Below are positions 32,131 to 43,125 of a DNA stretch of 64,000 nt, one piece after another. Position numbers and translations under genes: made by a program. The notes below the pieces were generated by a model, which worked only from the letters and a program-made list of their open reading frames with translations, was not told the origin of the DNA and ran no database searches. Each line of letters opens with the position of its first letter. The stretch's first letter is position 1. The DNA comes from Sepioteuthis lessoniana (taxonomy: Eukaryota > Mollusca > Cephalopoda > Myopsida > Loliginidae): positions 65,322,158-65,386,157 of the forward strand of contig OY757911.1 in the NCBI GenBank assembly GCA_963585895.1, read 5' to 3'.

Positions 32131-33000
32131 TTGTTTGTTTGTTTGTTTGGGTTTTATGGCATATCAACCTTTGTAGGTTATTTAATGCCAAATCCATTTT
32201 TATACAAATAATCTGTTCTATTTCAAACAATTCCGTTTAGCATGAGTACACAGTTAAACTGTCAAAAACATTTCCATTTCAAGCTATTCAGTTTATTCAA
32301 ACACTTCTAATTCAGCCAATTCAGTTTAGTGAAAGTATAGATTTTGTTTACACAAAGTTGAATGTCAAAACAGTTCTGTATTAAACAATTCAGTTTAGCA
32401 TAAGTATGCTGTTTAATTCTATTTAACCCATAGAAAGGGCCCTATCAGATGCTACCATCCCAGGTCAGTGTGGACCTAGGAGCAATGGCAATGAAGAGTT
32501 GCTCCACATTTACCCAGGCCCCAGTATCACTGAAACCTCACCATCAGATTGTTTAGTGTCATATCCAGGACACTCGTGGGAGGCGTCTTTCCCCTCTACG
32601 GAGGTGCAGATGGTGTATTCTACAGTCCTAGCCGACTGGGCAATACACAGAGTTAATGTCAAAACAGTTTTATTTCAGATAATTTAGTTTAGCATAAATA
32701 CGCAATTTAAATGGAAAAAACTGTAAACTCTAGAAACTACGGTTTAATTCTATTTAAACCAGCGATAGGATCCTTATCAGGTCCTACTACTCCGGGCCAG
32801 AGTGGACCAAGGAGCGATGGCAATGATAGGGTACTCAACATTCCCCAAAGCTCCAGCATTACTGCAACCTCATCATCATTCTTCAGTGTCATATACAGGA
32901 CACTCGTTGGCGGGGGGGGGGTCTTACCCCTTTGCAGAGAAGCAGCCGGTCTACTCAACAGCCCCAGCCGACTGGGCAACCGATTGTCCGGAATATCATA
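32131..33000 (-). mobile_element. Family A repeat, two minus-strand copies
   Basis: The first copy (32131-32645) has tail, modules and head in minus order, ending with 'ctagccgactgggc'. The second (32645-33000) repeats modules, 'ccgggccagagtgg' and a head ending near 32975. A G run lies inside the head of the second copy. Open frames here read through the repeat and are not conserved. Confidence 0.7.
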
Positions 33001-33445
33001 CTAAACCATCTGAAGGTGAGGCTCCAGTAATGCTTGATTTTGGGGGAATGCAGAGTACCCATTTATTGCCATTGCTCTCAAGTCCACTCTGGCCCGGAGT
33101 GGTTGCATCTGATAGGGTCCTATCTATAGGTCAAATAGAACTAAACTGTGTACTTTGCAAAACGGAATTGTTTGAAATAGAACTGTTTTGACATTTAAGC
33201 TGTGTACTTATGCTAAGCTGAACTGTTTTATCATTTAAGTGTGTAAATAAATGACTGATGTTTGATTGAATTGTTCGTGATCCATAGCAGTACTTGGAAC
33301 CATTTAACTTTGGCTAAACTGAATAGTTTAAAATAGAACTGTTTTTAACGTCTAAACTGCGTACTTATGCCAAACCGAATTATTTGAAAGACAACTGTTT
33401 ATATTTATAAGAATGGATTTGACATTAAATAACCTACTATGTATC
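33001..33445 (+). mobile_element. Family A repeat, plus-strand copy facing the previous one
   Basis: Starts with 'tcatactaaaccatctgaagg', 'gaggctccagtaatgct', then 'cactctggcccggagtgg', the 'gtcaaatagaac' module and repeated tail modules to 33440. It lies in inverted orientation to 32645-33000 with almost no spacer. Confidence 0.7.
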
Positions 33446-33449
33446 CTCA

Positions 33450-33767
33450 ACCTGTATCCTCACCTGTGCCCGTGGTGTAGTCGTTATCGCCGTAGGAAAT
33501 GAACACGGCGATACGAGTTCAAATCCTGGACGAGACTGATTGCATTTCACATAGCACTAATACCCTTGGGAAAGGTATGAATCCAATTATTCTCCCTCCA
33601 GCTATGGGTAAATAGTAGGACAGACTAGGTTCTTCAGCCTTGGTTAGGCAACTAGTCTAGGAGAAGGAAAACTCTGAATTCAAACCTGTTAAACTCCGCT
33701 TAAAAATTGACCTTGTGTCATATCCTGCCCGAGCGGAGGGGTTGGTTAATAGTACCTGTATCCTCAC
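33450..33767 (+). mobile_element. SINE-2 copy with a 14-bp target duplication
   Basis: The body (33464-33753) begins 'tgtgcccgtggtgtag', A-box-like 'tggtgtagtcg', B box 'gagttcaaatcc', then 'atagcactaatacccttgggaaagg', 'ctccagctatggg', 'caactagtctagg' and ends 'ccgagcggaggggttggt'. An exact 14-bp repeat, acctgtatcctcac, flanks it at 33450-33463 and 33754-33767. The right-hand repeat is itself part of the adjoining RTE coding sequence, so the SINE landed in the retrotransposon. Confidence 0.85.
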
Positions 33768-34000
33768 ATAGCTGCTGAATGTACGTTCGTGCTGGTCGTC
33801 CTGCTTTTGCGCGGCCATGTGTGGGGATCCATAAGAGTACATCTCTTATGAGTTCATCTCTGCTTCTCCAGCAATGTCCTGCATGTCTGGTTCGCCTAAC
33901 TTGAATAGTTTTCGTGATAGGGGGCAGGTGGCCGTACAGTTGGTGTCTTGTGGGGTGTTGCTGCCAGGACTTGTTGAGGATTGTGTTCATAAATCGTCAA
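33754..34000 (-). pseudogene. RTE-like retrotransposon C-terminal fragment
   Basis: On the minus strand: NTILNKSWQQHPTRHQLYGH, LPPITKTIQVRRTRHAGHCW, DELIRDVLLWIPTHGRAKAG and RPARTYIQQLCEDTG, the same C-terminal segment as at 20000-20300. This copy keeps a single open frame over about 80 codons and so is better preserved. It is cut by SINE-2 at the 3' side and truncated at the 5' side. Confidence 0.8.
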
Positions 34001-34384
34001 AAAAGAGTGACGAGCCCTACTTTGTCAGTAGTAACTTACTTAGTAAACCAGTTTTAAATAGAAAGTTTACTTAGTGTCTCCTAAAAATACTTACCAAAAT
34101 CAATTCATGCTTTCAAGTAATGTAAATATACTTTTTTGATTTGTTATATAGACTACCTTCGAAAACTTCCCCTGAAACCTATATTTACTCTATTTAGTAC
34201 TAATCTTGTGATAACTTTGATATTACAATCCGAGACGACCAGATTAGTCTTAGACAGGTGATCCACCCGGAAACAAACTTTACAAACTAATCATTAACAT
34301 ATAAATAAACCATTACTTTGTTCTTAGTGAGATGCAAATTGGTTCCCCTTCACCACCAGATATCTGGCCTGTTAGAATTCGCAA

Positions 34385-35205
34385 CTTGGTATCATATTTG
34401 CCTAGTCGGCTGGGGTGGTAGAATACACCGACTGCACCTCCGCAGAGGAGTAAACCCCTCCTAATGAGTGTCCTTATATGACACTAAACAATCTGATGGT
34501 GAGGTTCCAGAGATGCTGGGGCTTTGGGGAATGCGGAGCACCTCTTCATTGCCTTTGCTTCCAGATCTACTCAGGCCCGGCGTGGTAGCATCTGATAGGT
34601 CCATATCTATTGGTTAAGTAGAATTAACGGCATACCTATGCCCGTGGTGTAATGGATATCGTCGTAGGAAATGGACACGGCGACACGAGTTCAAATCCTG
34701 GACGAGACTGATTGCATTTCACCCTTGGGAAAGGTATGAATCCAATTAAATTGGTTGGTAAATATGACTAACGGCATACCTATGCTAAATTGAATTGTTA
34801 GACTAAACTGAATAGCTTGAAATAGAAATGTTTTTGACAATTAAACCGTACTTACATTTAAATTGCGTGCTTATGCTCAATTGATTTATTTGAAATGGAA
34901 CTTTTTTGAAATTGAAACTGACTTGTTTAATATAGAACTGTTTTGACATTTAACTGTGTGTAAACAAAATCCGTACTAATACTAAACTGAATTAGCTGAA
35001 TTAGAAATGCTCGACGAAACTGACTAGCTCGAAATAGAAATGTTTTTCACAATTAAACTGTACTTACATTTAAACTGCGTACTTATCCTAAACGGAATTG
35101 TTTGAAATAGAACTATTTGTATAAAAATGGATTTGGCGTTAAATAAACTATAAAGGTTGATATGCTATAAAACCCAACCAACCAACCAACCAACCAACTT
35201 GGTAT
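34385..35205 (+). mobile_element. Family A repeat, long copy interrupted by SINE-2
   Basis: The head (34400-34440, 'gtcggctggggtggtagaatac') is followed by the canonical blocks to 34624, then a SINE-2 insertion, then the tail modules from 34770 to 35155 and a (CCAA)n terminus at 35170-35200. This is one of the clearest full-length family A copies, about 700 bp without the insertion. Confidence 0.8.
34625..34784 (+). mobile_element. Internally deleted SINE-2 with a 16-bp target duplication
   Basis: The body (34641-34768) has the tRNA-like head 'cccgtggtgtaatgg', B box 'gagttcaaatcc', 'cttgggaaaggtatgaatcc', then jumps to 'ggttggtaaat', missing about 160 bp of the usual SINE-2. The exact repeat taacggcatacctatg flanks it at 34625-34640 and 34769-34784. 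Confidence 0.85.
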
Positions 35206-36443
35206 TATATCATTATCATCATTATGATCATTAACAACAATAACAACCTTATCTCCACACTTTTATGAGCAATACATATGAAGTGCACACACAGAAATGT
35301 TTCCCAGAAGTTATGGTTGCAGGAGTGAACCTTACTTTCACATTTAACATACATCATAAAAGCATAGAAATATTTTCCCTTCAACTCTTATTCTAACAAA
35401 CAATGTGTCCCTTCATGATAATCGATTACCAACTTAATAATTGACAGCGGATAATGCCTTTATCGATCAGGTCGTTAGATTTGTTTCCAATTCAATTATT
35501 GGAAGATGAAGAGCTGCGGGAGAGAATAGTTAATAGGAGCAGATGTCGCTTTTGTCCATAATTTATTTACTCGTAACCCTATGATTACTGTATAATTAAA
35601 TTGTTGACACGTGACCAGTTCTTAACTTCAGAAAACAGAAGACGTAACTGAGAGAGTAAAGCAACCAATTAGAAACCGTGAATTGAGTCGTTGTTATGAG
35701 GACCGGCTTGGTCATACTCATGACTAATTTCAAGTAATTGAACCACAAATACTTTGAGAATATCGCTGATTTTACCAGCATTTGCCGTATTCAAATTTTC
35801 TGTTTCGTTTGTGATATATGTTTGATTACTAAATTCCCTATTATACAAGTTGGTCGACTTAGTTCGAAAACCGGATGTTGCACAAACCTTTTTTTATTGT
35901 GGGGTACACCAAACTTTTGTGGAGTCATTGTTTCGTCGCCATTATTGGGGAGGGACGTCTCGGTCATTAGGATTTAACCCCGGCCCAACCCATACCCGAA
36001 GAAAAAAAGATTGATGAGGTTTGATGTTGGAACGATATTTGTTTATTAATTCGTTATTGAAAACGCTGTCATTTCTAATTACACAGGAAAACGAAACCAG
36101 TTTAAAACGTTCGATATTTCTCGCCTTCTTGTTCGGGTTCGCACCCAAGTAAAATTGTATCATTTTATGAGTTAATTTTCAAATTAGAAAGAAATTCTTC
36201 ACTTAGAAAATTGGTGCAACAGAGGTTTTCTACTTTCATTCGGCCTTATCGGCTAAAGTTATCTAAATATCTACAACTGAGCTTCCTATCTGATGTATTA
36301 GAGTATCTTTTAACGAAGCAAGTGTTCAGTGATCAAGCCTTGGTAAAAGTTAGAATTTTTAATGCTTATCTAAAAAACAGGTGGACTTTCATTTGAAAAA
36401 AAATGATGCAAGATAATGTCTTCAGTTTATTTATGCCTTGTGC
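35206..36443. other. Unique sequence, no gene assigned
   Basis: The plus-strand frame ending at 36396 reads QQRFSTFIRPYRLKLSKYLQ and DVLEYLLTKQVFSDQALVKV. It looks helical but is only about 60 codons and has no match I can name; an exon is possible. Elsewhere nothing is recognised. Confidence 0.35.
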
Positions 36444-36570
36444 GGACACCTCGGGTGGTGCAATGGTTAGGAAGCTATACTTGCAAACCTTTACGAATGA
36501 GTTCGAGTCTCATTGGGTGTCCATTTAGACGGCCTTGTGCCACATGTAAGCGAAAAGCTTAATAAATTAT
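36444..36570 (+). mobile_element. SINE-4 copy with a foldable tRNA-like head
   Basis: The head at 36444-36522 retains a 7-bp acceptor-like pairing (ggacacc with ggtgtcc) and a perfect 5-bp T-stem (atgag/ctcat around ttcgagt). It continues into the SINE-4 body 'acggccttgtgccacatg' and 'cgaaaagcttaataaatta', so it is a SINE head and not a free tRNA gene. Confidence 0.75.
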
Positions 36571-36824
36571 TATAAATGCCCTGTGCTGAACAATAAGTGT
36601 CTTCAAAGCGGAACGTTTCAATAAGAGCAAATATAATTTTTCCGTTTTGTAAAACATTTATGGTTGCATAAACTGTCACCTTCATTTAGTAGATGCTGCA
36701 TTAGCCTAAATTTAGTAAATTTCTGGTCCGAGCTGTTAAATTCAAAATTTACTAAACGGTTTCAATCCTGATATCCGTTTACTAGAAACTCCTCAGATTG
36801 ATTATATAGATATTTGATAAGATG

Positions 36825-36905
36825 AATTATGGGGCATCCAATGAGAATCGAACTTACTACTAATGTATTATTAGCTTGCTAACCATTATACAGCGCAAAA
36901 CACCA
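36825..36905 (-). mobile_element. SINE-4 head fragment
   Basis: Minus-strand 'ggggcatccaatgagaatcg', 'attagcttgctaaccattatac'. The body part is missing. Confidence 0.55.
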
Positions 36906-37492
36906 ATGAAAAATATTGATAAGTATATAGAAGTGGGTAATGTTTACTTAACTAATATCGCAGACCATTATTCGTGTATACACCAACCATAAACATATAA
37001 ATGGCGATATCCAATATTAATATAATTATGTGCGAAATTCTTTCAATCAATTAAAAATTGTACGCACAAAATTGACGCTAGAGTGAGTATTATCCTCATT
37101 AGGCACCGCATGTTTGTGACCTTTCGCTTGACTAATTTAAGCTTAGTAAATATATCTACTAAAATCAGTTTAGGGTGCCTACAAGGTTGTGAGCATGACT
37201 AATGTGTCTTCGTGCTAGAGTACGCTAAAAACACTTTTTGAGCGTTTGTAATCCATGCACATCTCGTAGACAATTTCACGTTATGATTTTGAACTTAATT
37301 GGGTACTAGGAACTCCATTTCTTGTTGACATGTGCCAGTCTAATCTGTATTTATTAAATAGCTAGAACATTACACTATTCGGTAATGGCTCGCATGAATG
37401 TCTTCAAGGCTATAAATATTATAGTCAGTTAAATTCTCATTAAGTGCTCGACACTTGTGGTCTTATGCCAGACAATGCTAAACCCTGTAAAT
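36906..37492. other. AT-rich spacer
   Basis: Nothing recognised except 'gtgctcgacacttgtgg...cttatgccagac' near 37443, which recurs in diverged form at 61865 and 62225 and is probably another old repeat. Confidence 0.4.
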
Positions 37493-37494
37493 GT

Positions 37495-37541
<47 letters not shown>
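37495..37541. repeat. (CA)n microsatellite
   Basis: Long perfect (AC)n tract. The two opposing frames through it encode His-Thr and Cys-Val repeats and are artefacts. Confidence 0.95.
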
Positions 37542-37542
<1 letters not shown>

Positions 37543-38165
37543 TATTGTTCTTACTTTTTTCTTCGTCTTGTAATTTTTATCGATATATTCAGAATTAAAC
37601 TTGGTGTCCAAAGTTGGATTGACTTGTTAAAATATTCAACAGTAAATGTGTGGTGATTTGCTTTTGGGGATTGGATTAATGTCTATTTCTCTACAACGTT
37701 AATGGTCGGTGGGGTGTACTGGCTAGTTAGCGAGGCTAGTTGACAACTGTTAGAGAGTTCTAATAATTCAGGCCTTGTGCCAAACTAGTAAATGAAAACG
37801 TCAGTGGTCGATGATTAAATCGAGATGAAATTGAAGAATTAGAGTTATATCGATTGATAATATTGACTAGTTGATTTTAACGCCTCGCCGATTCGTCTAG
37901 GGTTATTTTATGCCTTGAAGCCAGGTATTCGCGTTCACTGAATGCTTATATTTTCTGGCAGTTGTTTCTAAAGATTTTTTTGCCCCTGATTCTATCGAAG
38001 AGGAGTGACTTTTAAGCAGATCTTTTTTGAGCCATAAATTAGAACCCTAACAAGTATTAATATTACGGATGAGAGCGGACCTGCGAGAAATGCCAAAAAA
38101 GGGGTGCTTCAGAATTGTAGCCTCCCTATCAGTTGCAGTATAGTGTCATGATCCAGACAAACCCT
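37542..38165. other. AT-rich spacer
   Basis: No recognisable gene. Words such as 'ggccttgtgcca' near 37773 suggest an eroded SINE-4 body. Confidence 0.35.
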
Positions 38166-38169
38166 TTTT

Positions 38170-38720
38170 TGGTTTGGTTTTATGGCATATAAATCATTGT
38201 AGGTCATTTAATGTCAAATCTATTTTATACATATATGTTAAATATATATGATTTGGTTTGGTTTTATGGCATATATTGAATATATGATTTCTAAACACAT
38301 TTTGAAGATAACATTTTTAAATAAGTCTGAGTTCTTTTTTTTTTGCACACAGTTAAATTGTTTCACTCAATTTGGAAGAATTCGTTTTAGGATAAGAACA
38401 GTATTTTGCTTACACCAAGTCATTCATTGGTTAAAATAGGTTTTTTGTTTACTGAGTTAAATGTAAAACAGTTCTATTTTAAACAATTCAGTTTAGCTTA
38501 AGTACACAGTTTATTGTTTATACGCAGTTAAATGCTCAAACAGTTTTATTTTAACAATTCAGATTAGCATGTCAACAAAATTAAATGGTTTCAAGTATAA
38601 CTGATAATTCAATTAAATATTAGTCATTTGTTTACACAAATTTAAATGATCAAACAGTTATATTTCAAACCATTCTGTTTAGCATAAGTACACAGTTTTT
38701 TGTTTACATACAATTAAAGG
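38170..38720 (-). mobile_element. Family A repeat, tail and modules
   Basis: Minus-strand order: 'ggttttatggcatat' (duplicated at 38178 and 38260), TA-rich stretch, then the 'gttctattttaaacaattcagtttagc' and 'aagtacacagttt' modules several times. No head is present. Confidence 0.65.
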
Positions 38721-38726
38721 TTAAAA

Positions 38727-38890
38727 GGATTGCTCCACTTTATTTTTGGTCCGTACCTTATAATGCTGAGAGTTAAGCAAGGAGATATCAAATACCATTT
38801 TTTGAGTCTTCGGTATGACTCGACCTGGGATTGAACCCCGGTATCCCGGGCCATTGACGAACACTCTATCTACTAGTCCATTGGGCTGGT
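38727..38890 (-). mobile_element. SINE-3 copy
   Basis: Minus-strand SINE-3: 'aatgctgagagttaagcaagg', 'atcaaataccattttttgag', 'gtatgactcgacc', B-box complement 'gggattgaaccccgg', A-box complement near 38868. It lies at the end of a family A piece. Confidence 0.75.
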
Positions 38891-39424
38891 ACTCTTTTTT
38901 TGCACTCTCTGTAAGGATTCTACGCCCAGCCGACAGATCTAGGTGGGCGATAGTTAGTGAGCTTGAACAGTAGACTATTACTAATCTTTACTGAGTTTGA
39001 ACCTCACTGAGGGTCTTCCACGTTGAACTTTGTGCCAGACTAAGCATTGAAAATATCTCTAAACTACTGATTAAAATTTAATCTTTCTTTTTTAATTTCT
39101 TGGAGGCACATAAAGCTCTCACGAGACCATGAAAAGAATATTTCTTTCCTGTTTAGTATGTTTTTATGTTTTCTTTTTTCCATGTGAGAAACCTCAACTA
39201 TTTAAACAAATGTATTTTATATAAGTAATGAAAATATGAAAAGAAGTCAATAATCTCAGGTTGACAGTTCTTCTCAAAGGCTGAATATTGATTTTTCTCC
39301 ATCATAGTACGTAAATGAAAGTATTAACTTTTGAAAATACCAAACCGTTTCTGATCTGTTTTTGAATATGAGATTTAATTTTATTAATTATATTAAAGAG
39401 ATTAAGTTTATTTTTCATAAGAAC
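38891..39424. other. Spacer with an eroded tRNA-like repeat
   Basis: 'gagtttgaacctcactgagggtc' near 38994 resembles a B box followed by a body 'aactttgtgccagactaagc'. Otherwise nothing is recognised. Confidence 0.3.
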
Positions 39425-39600
39425 ATTTTGCATTGGTTTGATTTAGTTATGTTTTATGGCATATCAACCTTTGTCGGTTATTCAATGCTAAATCATGTTT
39501 ATATATATATATATATATATAATTTGTAAGTGAATAGTTTGGAGGTAACATTTTTAAACGAGAAAGAGCTCATTTGTTTGCAAATTCATAAGTCATTATG
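39425..39600 (-). mobile_element. Family A-related tail with internal (TA)n
   Basis: 'gttttatggcatatcaacc', 'gtcggttattcaatgctaaatc' then a (TA)n tract at 39500-39521 and 'gtaacatttttaaacgag'. The same body in plus orientation is found at 40985-41215, 48310-48575 and 56400-56660. Confidence 0.65.
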
Positions 39601-40660
39601 ATTATCATCATAGCACGGAGTTCTCTGAATCTCTTTTGCCATCTGTCCCTATCATCTATCTCTCCTGGCAGGTCCCCTACACTGAATCCATTGTTCGCAC
39701 AGAGCTGATGTATGTAACTCCTGGCTGGTCGGCTAACACTGGCGAATACATATATAGAAGTTCATAAATAAACATTGCTTAGGAGTTCAGCCTTACTTCT
39801 CCAGCAGTGCCCAGCATATCTTGTTTGTCTTACTTGGATAGTTTGTGTAATGGGAAGTAAGAGGCCGTACAGCTTTTGTTTTGTGGGATGCTGCTTCCGG
39901 GATTTGTTCAGAACAACGCGTAGCATTCTTGTGTAGTCCCCATCTAGCCTTTTCTCAATGCGTTTTGTCAGTGTCCATGTAGTGCGTCCATACAGTAGTA
40001 CTTAAACAGCTATAGCTTGGAAGAAACCCCGTTTTATCTTATCAGAGAGGTCAGATTTCCAAAGCTGTTGATGAGATGTTGATGGATGTGAACTGGTTAA
40101 CTTATTTCAGAAGCTTGCCATTTAAAGTTGAGATGGCTCCTTCTACTTTAAAACGAATGAACTCTGTTTCATTTGTATTCAGGTATACGCCAATTCCTTC
40201 TGCTGTTTGTTCCAGGCAATGCAACAGGGATTCAGCTTGGGCAGGTGTATTTTTGAGAAGCACTAGATCCTTTGCGCAGTCTGCGTCTGTTATCCTATTT
40301 ACCAACCCCTCCGCTCGGGCAGGATATGACACAAGGTCAATTTTTAAGCGGAGTTTAACAGGTTTGAATTCAGAGTTTTCCTTCTCCTAGACTAGTTACC
40401 TCACCAAGGCTGAAGAACCTAGTCTGTCCTACTATTTACCCATAGCTGGAGGGAGAATAATTGGATTCATATCTTTCCCAAGGGTATTAGTGCTATATGA
40501 AATGCAATCATTCTCGTCCAGGATTTGAACTCGAGTCACCGTGTCCATTTCCTTCGACGATAACCATTACACCACGGGCACCTCTACAATCTGTGTCTGT
40601 TATAGTTTTTGTGGAATATCGTCTGCTTCTTGTCTTTTAAAATATGAAACCATTTTCTTT
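39600..40660 (-). pseudogene. RTE-like retrotransposon, C-terminal half, split by SINE-2
   Basis: On the minus strand from 40650: a DIPQKTITDTD-like segment, then the SINE-2 insertion, then ITDADCAKDLVLLKNTPAQA (the YADD box has become CAKD), LLHCLEQTAEGIGVYLNTNE, FKVEGAISTLNGKLLK, and in broken frames the rest of the C-terminal domain to 39600 (WRSD, LPPITQTIQ-like and CQERWMIGTDGKRD segments). The order matches the copy at 19586-20345. The loss of two catalytic-box residues and frameshifts mean it is inactive. Confidence 0.8.
40280..40603 (-). mobile_element. SINE-2 inserted in the RTE copy, with target duplication
   Basis: The body (40294-40589) is a full SINE-2 in minus orientation, tail 'aaccCctccgctcgggcagg' first and head 'ttacaccacgggca' last. 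A 14-bp repeat with one mismatch, tctgcgtctgttat (40280-40293) and tctgtgtctgttat (40590-40603), flanks it and corresponds to the RTE codons for ITDAD, so the target was the retrotransposon's catalytic region. Confidence 0.85.
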
Positions 40661-40669
40661 TATTAGATC

Positions 40670-40782
40670 TATTGATGTTGAGTCTTGCAAGGTTTGGTCT
40701 TGTTTTAAGTCACATCAATATGTAGGTTATTTAATGCTAAATCCTGTACATATATACCGATTAAATATATATATGATTTGTT
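40670..40782 (-). mobile_element. Family A-related tail
   Basis: 'gttttaagtcacatcaatatg', 'ggttatttaatgctaaatcc', then a short TA-rich stretch. Its partner body resumes at 40945 after a SINE-3 copy. Confidence 0.55.
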
Positions 40783-40945
40783 AAACCGGCTCATTCGTCT
40801 AGTGGGTAGAGCGTTTCCCAATAGTCCGGGAGACCTGGGTTCAATCCTAGGTCGCGTCATACCAAAGACTTTAAAAATGGTACTTGATACCTCCTTGCTT
40901 AACATTCAGCAATATAAGGTACATATCAAGGGTAAAGTGACTGAT
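40783..40945 (+). mobile_element. SINE-3 copy
   Basis: The best tRNA-like head of this family: A box 'tagtgggtagagcg' and B box 'gggttcaatcct', then 'gtcataccaaagactttaa', 'tggtacttgatacctccttgc' and 'acatatcaagggtaaag'. Confidence 0.8.
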
Positions 40946-41215
40946 GTCAAATTGTTACTGTTACATAGCAATACTTGAAACCGTTTAACTGTGTGCAAAC
41001 AAATGATTAATATTTCAAAGAATTATTCATGTTAGATAGAAATACTTGAAAGAATTTAACTGGGTACAACAATAAAATGAGCCCAGGCTCGTTTGAAAAA
41101 TCTACAAAATCTGTTTACAAATCATATATTCAATACATATATATAAACTGTATTTTGCATTAAATAACTTACAAGGGTTGATATGGCATAAAAACCAACC
41201 AACCAACTAAACCAA
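40946..41215 (+). mobile_element. Family A-related repeat ending in (AACC)n
   Basis: 'agcaatacttgaaaccg', 'aactgtgtgcaaacaaatga' module twice, 'gggctcgtttgaaaa'-type block, TA stretch, 'gcattaaataacttacaagg' and '(CCAA)n' tail at 41190-41210. Confidence 0.65.
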
Positions 41216-41419
41216 GCCAAACCAATACTACTAATAATAGATTTTAAAGTAATTATTTCTATTTAATAATAGATATTCGTTTTCACACAATTATGTAGTT
41301 TTAAGAAGTTAATAATGATAATAATAATCTATAGTGAACGATTATTGATCCAACTATTCTAAATAGAAGTAATTTAATGTATAATGACATCAAGTATTCC
41401 TATCGAATACGAATAATCT
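41216..41419. other. AT-rich spacer
   Basis: Simple AT-rich sequence with an 'aataataat' patch. Nothing else is seen. Confidence 0.4.
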
Positions 41420-41660
41420 TAAAACATATATCTGACCCATAGAAGGGACTCTAATAAGCACAACCTCCCCGGTTCAAAGCGGACCTGGGATTAATGTCAG
41501 TGAAAGGGTACTCTGCACTTCGAAGATCTCCAGAACTGGAGCCTCACCACTGGAGCCTCACCACTAGACATAGTTTAGTTTTAAACCCAGGACACGCCCT
41601 TTTGAGGGTTATCATCTTTTTGTTGGGAATACAGTCAGCATATTCTAAGCCCCACCGACG
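41420..41660 (-). mobile_element. Diverged family A copy with a short internal duplication
   Basis: Minus-strand family A blocks ('ggttcaaagcggacctggg', 'aggacacgccc', 'aagccccaccgacgggg') with the 17-bp sequence actggagcctcaccact duplicated at about 41534-41569. A related stretch occurs near 18611. Confidence 0.5.
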
Positions 41661-42087
41661 GGGCAGAGTTTTTGCAATTAAAATCAATTGAAATTAAGAT
41701 GAAAGAAACACTTGTCAAAATCAATAATGGTTAAAATTTTTTTGTTTGCAAATATCATAAGGATATCGATTATGAGATTTCTTAGCATTGATTTGTTATT
41801 TACTTTCGACCAAGAAAACATTTCATCGTGCGTGATGTATTCGCCGGATCTTGCTGTAATAAAATTCCCCGAAACTTGCTTGAATAAAATTCAACATTTT
41901 GAATACTGACTTTTCTCAGTAGATATAAGCTTTCTATAAAAAAAACATACAAAAATATAAAACAAACAAAACACACATACACACACATAACATAATTTTT
42001 CTTTGTATCTATAATTTGTCATTATTTCAAACTAACATATAATGGAAAATACAATACCATAATTAACACTTTAATACATTTCAAGGG
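41661..42087. other. AT-rich spacer
   Basis: No gene or repeat family recognised. It includes a CA-rich patch near 41970-41990. Confidence 0.4.
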
Positions 42088-42315
42088 AGTTGTCCAGGTG
42101 GCGTAATGGCTAAAGTGCGGGATTGTGATCTCGAAATAAACGAGTTCGAACTCGACTCGCGCTATAAACTTTGCTTTCATCCTTGGAAAAGGTATGAATT
42201 CCCTTAACCTTCTAGCAATTGATTAAATTGTATCACTGCTGTTGTTCTACTAGGATAGCTTTGGTATCAAATGACCCAAGAAAGTTGATATGCCGTTAAA
42301 CAGAGGAATGAACCA
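42088..42315 (+). mobile_element. SINE-1 copy
   Basis: Head 'ccaggtggcgtaatggctaaag' (A-box-like) and 'gagttcgaactcgac' (B box), then 'ccttggaaaaggtatgaa', 'cttctagcaattg' and tail 'agctttggtatcaaatgac...gttgatatgccgtt'. Confidence 0.8.
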
Positions 42316-42928
42316 AAACCGAAAATATTTCAGATAAAGCATTAATCCTTTGAGCTAAGAGCTCCTGATTCTAGATTAACCTTCTGTCATTTGACCGTTT
42401 TCTCTCCATTGGCAAACTGGTTCTATGATGTGATTGAAAATAAAGGTACCGGTGAATATGGACACATTTTTTTCTTAAATAATTTTGCATCGAAACAAAA
42501 CCCTAATATGCCAAGATATCAAATAATTTCTTCGAAGAACATGAGAAATGTTGATAGACATGCTTATTCATTTAAAAAAAAATTCAATGATCAATATCAA
42601 TGTTTTATCATGTAAATTAGAATTTGCTAGATTTGCTATTAGAACAGTTTATAGTTTTTTTCTGTTTTACATAGCAAAGGAACTAGATCTAATAGCTTCT
42701 CTTGTTAACTGCATTAAAGATGAATCAAATCTTCAGTAAAAGATTTTTTTTGACATTTTACTTATTTAACGATCCGAAATCTCTCAAATATGTTCAACAG
42801 AAATCAAGTCAAAAAACTGATTCAGTGATTAATGACATCTTGGTCATTTCCAGATCACCACTCCACACAGTCACTGCACATGAGGATACACGTGCAAGGT
42901 GAGATTTAGTTGCTATATTGTCACATGG
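42316..42928. other. AT-rich unique sequence
   Basis: Three overlapping short frames (60-74 codons) without any recognised domain. No RNA or repeat signature. Confidence 0.35.
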
Positions 42929-42929
42929 T

Positions 42930-43125
42930 TTGGTTTCTTTGCTTAATGTCATATCAACTTTCGTGGGTTATTGAATGCCAAAGTAACCTTTGAAGAAGAA
43001 AAGTTAGTGGTACTAATTAATCCATAACTGGGAGGAGAGGATAAGTGGGTTCCTGCTTGAGTTCGAACTGGCTTATTACGATGTCGCAGTTCAGCATGTT
43101 AGCCTTTACGCCATGGGTACCCCTT
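42930..43125 (-). mobile_element. SINE-1 copy
   Basis: Minus-strand SINE-1: tail 'atatcaactttcgtgggttatt', 'ccataactgggagg', 'gagttcgaactgg' (B box complement side) and 'ttacgccatgggtacc' head. About 200 bp, moderately diverged. Confidence 0.7.

Noticed and set aside
33464..33540. Functional tRNA gene at the SINE-2 head
   Set aside because: It belongs to a 290-bp repeat with at least four copies flanked by target duplications.
36211..36396. Death-fold (CARD-like) exon
   Set aside because: A helical look over 60 codons is too little to support a domain; kept only as an unassigned frame.
36444..36522. Functional tRNA gene
   Set aside because: The tRNA-like fold is followed by the constant SINE-4 body, and the same unit recurs with target duplications elsewhere.
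37495..37541. CRISPR-like or coding repeat
   Set aside because: Simple (CA)n dinucleotide tract. No direct repeats with unique spacers occur anywhere in the window.
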